Below, in pieces: positions 45,180 to 48,700 of a DNA stretch of 48,700 nucleotides. The notes beneath the pieces are model-generated. The model did not search any database. It was not told the DNA's origin and worked only from the letters and a program-made list of their open reading frames with translations. The stretch covers positions 1 through 48,700 of the forward strand of contig JAKSCQ010000220.1 of assembly GCA_022360555.1 (NCBI GenBank). The letters run 5' to 3'. The stretch's first letter is position 1; each line of letters starts with the position of its first letter. Both the position numbers and the translations under genes were made by a program. This DNA comes from Pseudomonadales bacterium. GTDB taxonomy: Bacteria; Pseudomonadota; Gammaproteobacteria; Pseudomonadales; Alcanivoracaceae.

Positions 45180-48100
45180 ATGCTTCGAAAACTTGGGTTA
45201 GGCTTAACCGCACTGGCGATCATGACGCCAGGAGTCGCGGCGGCTTTAGGGGTTGGGGAATACGAGCTTAAGTCCTACCTGAACCAGCCCCTGGATATGG
45301 AAGTCTCTCTGCACGAGGTCGGTGACCTGACGGCAGAAGAAATCCTGGTGAATCTGGCATCGCAGGAAGAATTCGATGCTGTCGGTGTCGACCGTATCTA
45401 CTTCCTGAATCGTCTCGAGTTTTCCGTTGAGATGACTGGGCAGGATCAGGCGGTATTGCATATCCAGACCGATCAGCCGGTTCGCGAGCCCTATCTCAAT
45501 TTCCTGGTCGAGTTCCTGTGGCCCACCGGCCGGTTAATGCGTGAGTACACGGTACTGCTGGATCCTCCCAGCTTTGCCGATAGTGCCGCCACGGCAGCGC
45601 CCACCATTACCCGCGCACCGCAACCGGTTGCCCGCACCGAGCCGGAACCCGCACCGTCTCGCAGTGAGCCGCAGCAACCGGCACAGCCCGTTGCCAGCTC
45701 GCGGCCCGAGCCCACTGCTGAGCCTGCAGTCGCCCCGAGCCAACCTGCCGCGTCGTCAAACGAACCGCGCAGTACCTATACCGTGCGCCCCTCCGACACC
45801 ATGTGGCGCATTGCCCTGGATAATCGTCCCACCGACAGTGTGTCGGTTCAGCAAATGCTGATGGCGATTCAGAAAATGAACCCCGATGCCTTCATCGATA
45901 ACAATGTGAACCTGGTGCGTGAAGGCACGGTATTGCGTATCCCCAACGAGCAGGAAGTCCGCAATACGCCGACCCGTTCCGCCATTGTTGAAGTGGCGGA
46001 CCAGAACCGCAAATGGCGGGAAATGCTGGAAGCACGAGGCGTGCAAGTGCCCCAGCAGCGTGCCCAGCTTGATGGCTCACGCCAGGTCGCCGACAGCGAA
46101 GGCGATGACAGTGGCCCGGCCAGCGGTCAGGTGAAGCTGGTTTCACCGGAATCCGCCAGTGCTGTTGCTGATGGTGACAGCACCGGTTCTTCCCGTGAGG
46201 GCACGGCCAATACCGCCGTTCTGGAAAATGAACTGGCCATCCGTGATGAAAACCTGGATCGGCTGGATCGCGAAAACGCCGAACTCAAATCCCGTCTCGA
46301 AGACCTGGAAGAGCAGACCCGCACCAGTGAAGAGCTGCTGAAACTGCGTAACGATCAGATCGCCCAGCTCCAGGAAGAGCTGCGCAAGCTGCGAGAAGCA
46401 CAGGGACTGGAAACGGATGAAACCGACCCGTTGATGGCCGAGCCGGCAGAGCTGGAGTCCACTGAATCCGGCGAAACGGCCAATGGCGATGCCGGTAACG
46501 ATGCGGTTTCCGGGGGCCAGGTCGCGGGCAGCGACCCGGCTGCCGACCAGGCAGAAGGCGCCGATACTGGCGCTGAAGGTGACAGCGACACCGCCAGCGA
46601 TGATGAACTGGCTGCCGCCGGTGATGAACCGGCAGACCTGGAAGGCGCGGATGGCGAGGAAACCGTTGCCACGGGCGATGCCTCATCGCAAGTACAGGAC
46701 GATGCATCCGCAGAAGCCAGTGCACCGGCGGTGACCAAGGCGCCGGAAGTGGCCAAGCCCGAACCGGTTGCGCCGGCCCAGCCGCCGGCCCAGCAACAGG
46801 GTGGCGGCATTGTTGGCCTGATCATGGATAACCTGCTGTACATCGGCGCTGGCCTGATCGTACTTCTGCTGCTGGTCCTTCTGGTGCTGCGTGGCAAGAA
46901 GAAAGACGACGGGGATGCCGACGCGGATGGCGCCTTGTTCGATGATCTGGAAGACGATGATCAGGATGACGCGTTTGGCCTGAACCTGGAAGACGAGAGC
47001 GCCGGCACGGCCCCTGTCGCGGAGGCCGACGATCAGGAAGAGCCGGCAACGGCAGGCCAGGGCGGCCAGGACCCCATGGAAGACGTGGAAGTCTATGTGG
47101 CCTATGGCCGTTATCCCCAGGCGGTGGATTTCCTGCGCAACGAAATCAACAAACAGCCCGAGCGTGACGATCTGAAAGTGCGTCTGCTCGAGTTGCTCAA
47201 GGAAATGAATGACGACGCGGCTTTCCAGCAGCAGGTCACGGTGTTCGCCGGCACTTCCCAGGAAGTGGATCAGGCGATTGCTCGCCTGGGTGGACAGGCC
47301 GACAGTGCCGGTCAGGAGGAAGAACTCTCCCTGGACGATCTGGAAATGGGTCTGTCCTCCGACCTGGATGAGAAGTCGTCCGTGCCGACCATGGAGGCCG
47401 ACACTGATGATGTGCCGACCATGGAAAGCGATGCTTCCACCGACGAGCTGGCCGATTTCGACTTCGAGCTGGACGACGCTTCCGGCAAGGATAACGACGA
47501 CACCACGCTGATGATGGATGCCGAAGCGCCAGCCTCTGCTGATGACGACTTCAGCCTGGACTTTGAAGACGATAACAAGCAGGAAAGGGCATTGTCCGAG
47601 GCCGACCAGAACTCCCTGGGCGCGGACCCGGTGCTGGAGCTGGACGATGTCAGCAGTGCTTCCCTGGATGAGGGTGACACCGAGTTCGGTGACCTGAATC
47701 TGGATGACATGAGCGACGAATTCAACGAAACCGGCGAAGCGGACAAGCCCGACGAAGAGCTGGACCTGTCGCTGGATGATCTGGATCTGGATGGCCCGTC
47801 CGACAGCGAAGGTGACGATGACACCCTGTCCGATCTGGATGTGACGCTGGAGCTGGACGAAGCCGAGAAATCCCTGGAGTCCGATAGTGCAGGCGATGCC
47901 GGTGCTGACGATCTGGAAGATATCACCGCGCTGGATCTGGATATGCCGGAGGGCATGCCAGAAGAAGAGCCCGGTGAGTCTGCCGGTGAGCCGGAAGCTC
48001 CGGCGGAAGACGAGCGCTCTCTGGATGACCTGTTGTCCACCGACGGTCTGGATATTGACGGCGCTGACGACAGTGCATCCTTTGACGAACCGGAAACCGC

Positions 48101-48383
48101 TCCCGCGGCACCGGCATTCGAGGCCCCGGAACCGGCAGAAGAAAGCCAGCCGGCACCTGCCGCCGACGACGCCCCGAAAGCCGATGGCGATGTGCTGGGC
48201 GACGAGGATGACTTCGACTTCCTGGGCGAAACCGACGAGAACGCCACCAAGCTGGACCTGGCAAAAGCCTATATCGACATGGGCGATGCGGAAGGTGCCA
48301 AGGACATCCTCAGCGAGGTGATTGCCGAAGGGAATGATCAGCAACAGGCAGAAGCCCGTGAGCTGATGGGGCAGGTCGGCTAA
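45180..48383 (+). CDS. fimV: FimV/HubP family polar hub protein
   Basis: 1067 residues. A signal peptide (about 1-22) precedes the FimV N-terminal domain (LGVGEYELKSYLNQPLDMEV). A Pro/Ala-rich stretch, a LysM-like peptidoglycan-binding domain (about 198-261, YTVRPSDTMWRIA) and a coiled coil (about 346-411) follow, then an acidic Ala/Gly linker, one membrane helix (about 547-570) and a very long Asp/Glu-rich cytoplasmic region. It ends in the conserved FimV C-terminal TPR-like motif (LDLAKAYIDMGDAEGAKDIL, about 1022-1041). A short helical repeat (VYVAYGRYPQAVDFL) lies at about 639-653. Such proteins organise the cell pole, type IV pili and chemotaxis. AAGGG at 45168-45172 serves ATG 45180. Confidence 0.95.
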   Translation: MLRKLGLGLTALAIMTPGVAAALGVGEYELKSYLNQPLDMEVSLHEVGDLTAEEILVNLASQEEFDAVGVDRIYFLNRLEFSVEMTGQDQAVLHIQTDQPVREPYLNFLVEFLWPTGRLMREYTVLLDPPSFADSAATAAPTITRAPQPVARTEPEPAPSRSEPQQPAQPVASSRPEPTAEPAVAPSQPAASSNEPRSTYTVRPSDTMWRIALDNRPTDSVSVQQMLMAIQKMNPDAFIDNNVNLVREGTVLRIPNEQEVRNTPTRSAIVEVADQNRKWREMLEARGVQVPQQRAQLDGSRQVADSEGDDSGPASGQVKLVSPESASAVADGDSTGSSREGTANTAVLENELAIRDENLDRLDRENAELKSRLEDLEEQTRTSEELLKLRNDQIAQLQEELRKLREAQGLETDETDPLMAEPAELESTESGETANGDAGNDAVSGGQVAGSDPAADQAEGADTGAEGDSDTASDDELAAAGDEPADLEGADGEETVATGDASSQVQDDASAEASAPAVTKAPEVAKPEPVAPAQPPAQQQGGGIVGLIMDNLLYIGAGLIVLLLLVLLVLRGKKKDDGDADADGALFDDLEDDDQDDAFGLNLEDESAGTAPVAEADDQEEPATAGQGGQDPMEDVEVYVAYGRYPQAVDFLRNEINKQPERDDLKVRLLELLKEMNDDAAFQQQVTVFAGTSQEVDQAIARLGGQADSAGQEEELSLDDLEMGLSSDLDEKSSVPTMEADTDDVPTMESDASTDELADFDFELDDASGKDNDDTTLMMDAEAPASADDDFSLDFEDDNKQERALSEADQNSLGADPVLELDDVSSASLDEGDTEFGDLNLDDMSDEFNETGEADKPDEELDLSLDDLDLDGPSDSEGDDDTLSDLDVTLELDEAEKSLESDSAGDAGADDLEDITALDLDMPEGMPEEEPGESAGEPEAPAEDERSLDDLLSTDGLDIDGADDSASFDEPETAPAAPAFEAPEPAEESQPAPAADDAPKADGDVLGDEDDFDFLGETDENATKLDLAKAYIDMGDAEGAKDILSEVIAEGNDQQQAEARELMGQVG

Positions 48384-48404
48384 GCCGATTCCTGCCGGCA
48401 ACAG

Positions 48405-48440
48405 AAAAGGGGGCGATACCTGCGGGGGCGCCCCTTTTTT
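48405..48440 (+). terminator. Terminator after fimV
   Basis: AAAAGGGG (from 48405) pairs with CCCCTTTTTT (48431-48440) around a GC-rich loop. A clear Rho-independent terminator 21 bp beyond the fimV stop. Confidence 0.85.
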
Positions 48441-48504
48441 CGTTACGAGCGACGCCTGGCTGGATTGGGAGGGGAGCCCATCCCCGGCGCTTTCAACTGC
48501 GAAC

Positions 48505-48530
48505 TGTGGGAGCGGTCGTTCGACCGCGAA
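48505..48530. repeat. REP-like palindrome TGTGGGAGCGG type
   Basis: TGTGGGAGCGGTC, loop GTTC, GACCGCGAA; stem GCGGTC / GACCGC (48512-48517, 48522-48527). Same head and fold as the copy at 28771. The rest of 48441-48700 shows no gene; a reading frame for the next gene is not visible before the window ends. Confidence 0.8.
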
Positions 48531-48700
48531 CCGCGCCTGCGAGGAATCGCCAAGGGGCGGTCAGAAGACCTGGATTAGTGTGAACAGGCCCTGGTCCAGC
48601 CGTGATACCTTTATTTCAGGTTCATCGCGCCTTTACGGGAATTCAGAGCGGTCGGACGTCTGACGCCAAAAAACAAAACCGGCCTGCTTTCAACGCTTTC

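Overview
The window is a GC-rich (roughly 60 %) stretch of a gammaproteobacterial chromosome. The gene order gltA / sdhCDAB-sucAB-lpd-sucCD, then leuCD-leuB-asd-usg-fimV with a divergent LysR gene, is that of Pseudomonas-like and Alcanivorax-like marine bacteria. An Alcanivorax-type organism is my best guess, from gene content and synteny alone. No rRNA, tRNA, transposase, phage gene or CRISPR array was seen, and coding composition looks even throughout.

Region 1 (1-12.8 kb) is a TCA-cycle block. It starts with the 5' two thirds of gltA (minus strand, cut by the window edge). Divergently follow succinate dehydrogenase (sdhCDAB), the 2-oxoglutarate dehydrogenase complex (sucA, sucB, lpd) and succinyl-CoA synthetase (sucCD), so citrate-to-fumarate metabolism is largely encoded here. 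Strong terminators follow sdhB and sucD. The gaps before sdhC, sucA, lpd and sucC each hold conspicuous inverted repeats or hairpins, possibly cis-acting RNA elements.

Region 2 (12.8-19.8 kb): a small acidic PA3496-like protein, an unrecognised two-TM protein overlapping a TIGR01777 epimerase, htpG behind a textbook sigma-32 promoter, gpsA-sixA, and a structured stretch ending in a terminator that could be a small RNA.

Region 3 (19.9-31.3 kb) is the most accessory part. A minus-strand run xthA / S1-S4 voltage-sensor-like protein / stand-alone receiver / Ser-Thr kinase is followed by two overlapping alpha/beta hydrolases and a MaoC hydratase. Next is a tight trio: CHSQG hydrolase, REC plus degenerate GGDEF with an intact c-di-GMP I-site, and DUF2505. 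Then come an SDR pseudoenzyme and a 69-aa membrane protein, diverging from a region with two matching palindromes that resemble DesT/FabR-type (TetR) lipid-regulator operators. A cation:dicarboxylate/amino-acid symporter follows.

Region 4 (31.3-37.8 kb): amt behind a sigma-54 promoter with an NtrC-like site and coupled to an unknown gene; an EVE-domain protein coupled to an unknown gene; prmB-aroC-MFS transporter, with two strong hairpins before aroC.

Region 5 (37.9-48.7 kb): LysR regulator diverging from leuC-leuD-lipoprotein-leuB, then asd, an Asd-like pseudoenzyme (Usg type) and the polar hub protein FimV. The last 300 bases hold a terminator and a REP-like palindrome.

Most of the window is housekeeping. 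The best leads for something undescribed are the degenerate-GGDEF cassette, the tandem-operator locus with the dead SDR, the pore-less S4 protein with a kinase and receiver, and the series of structured leaders in the TCA operons.
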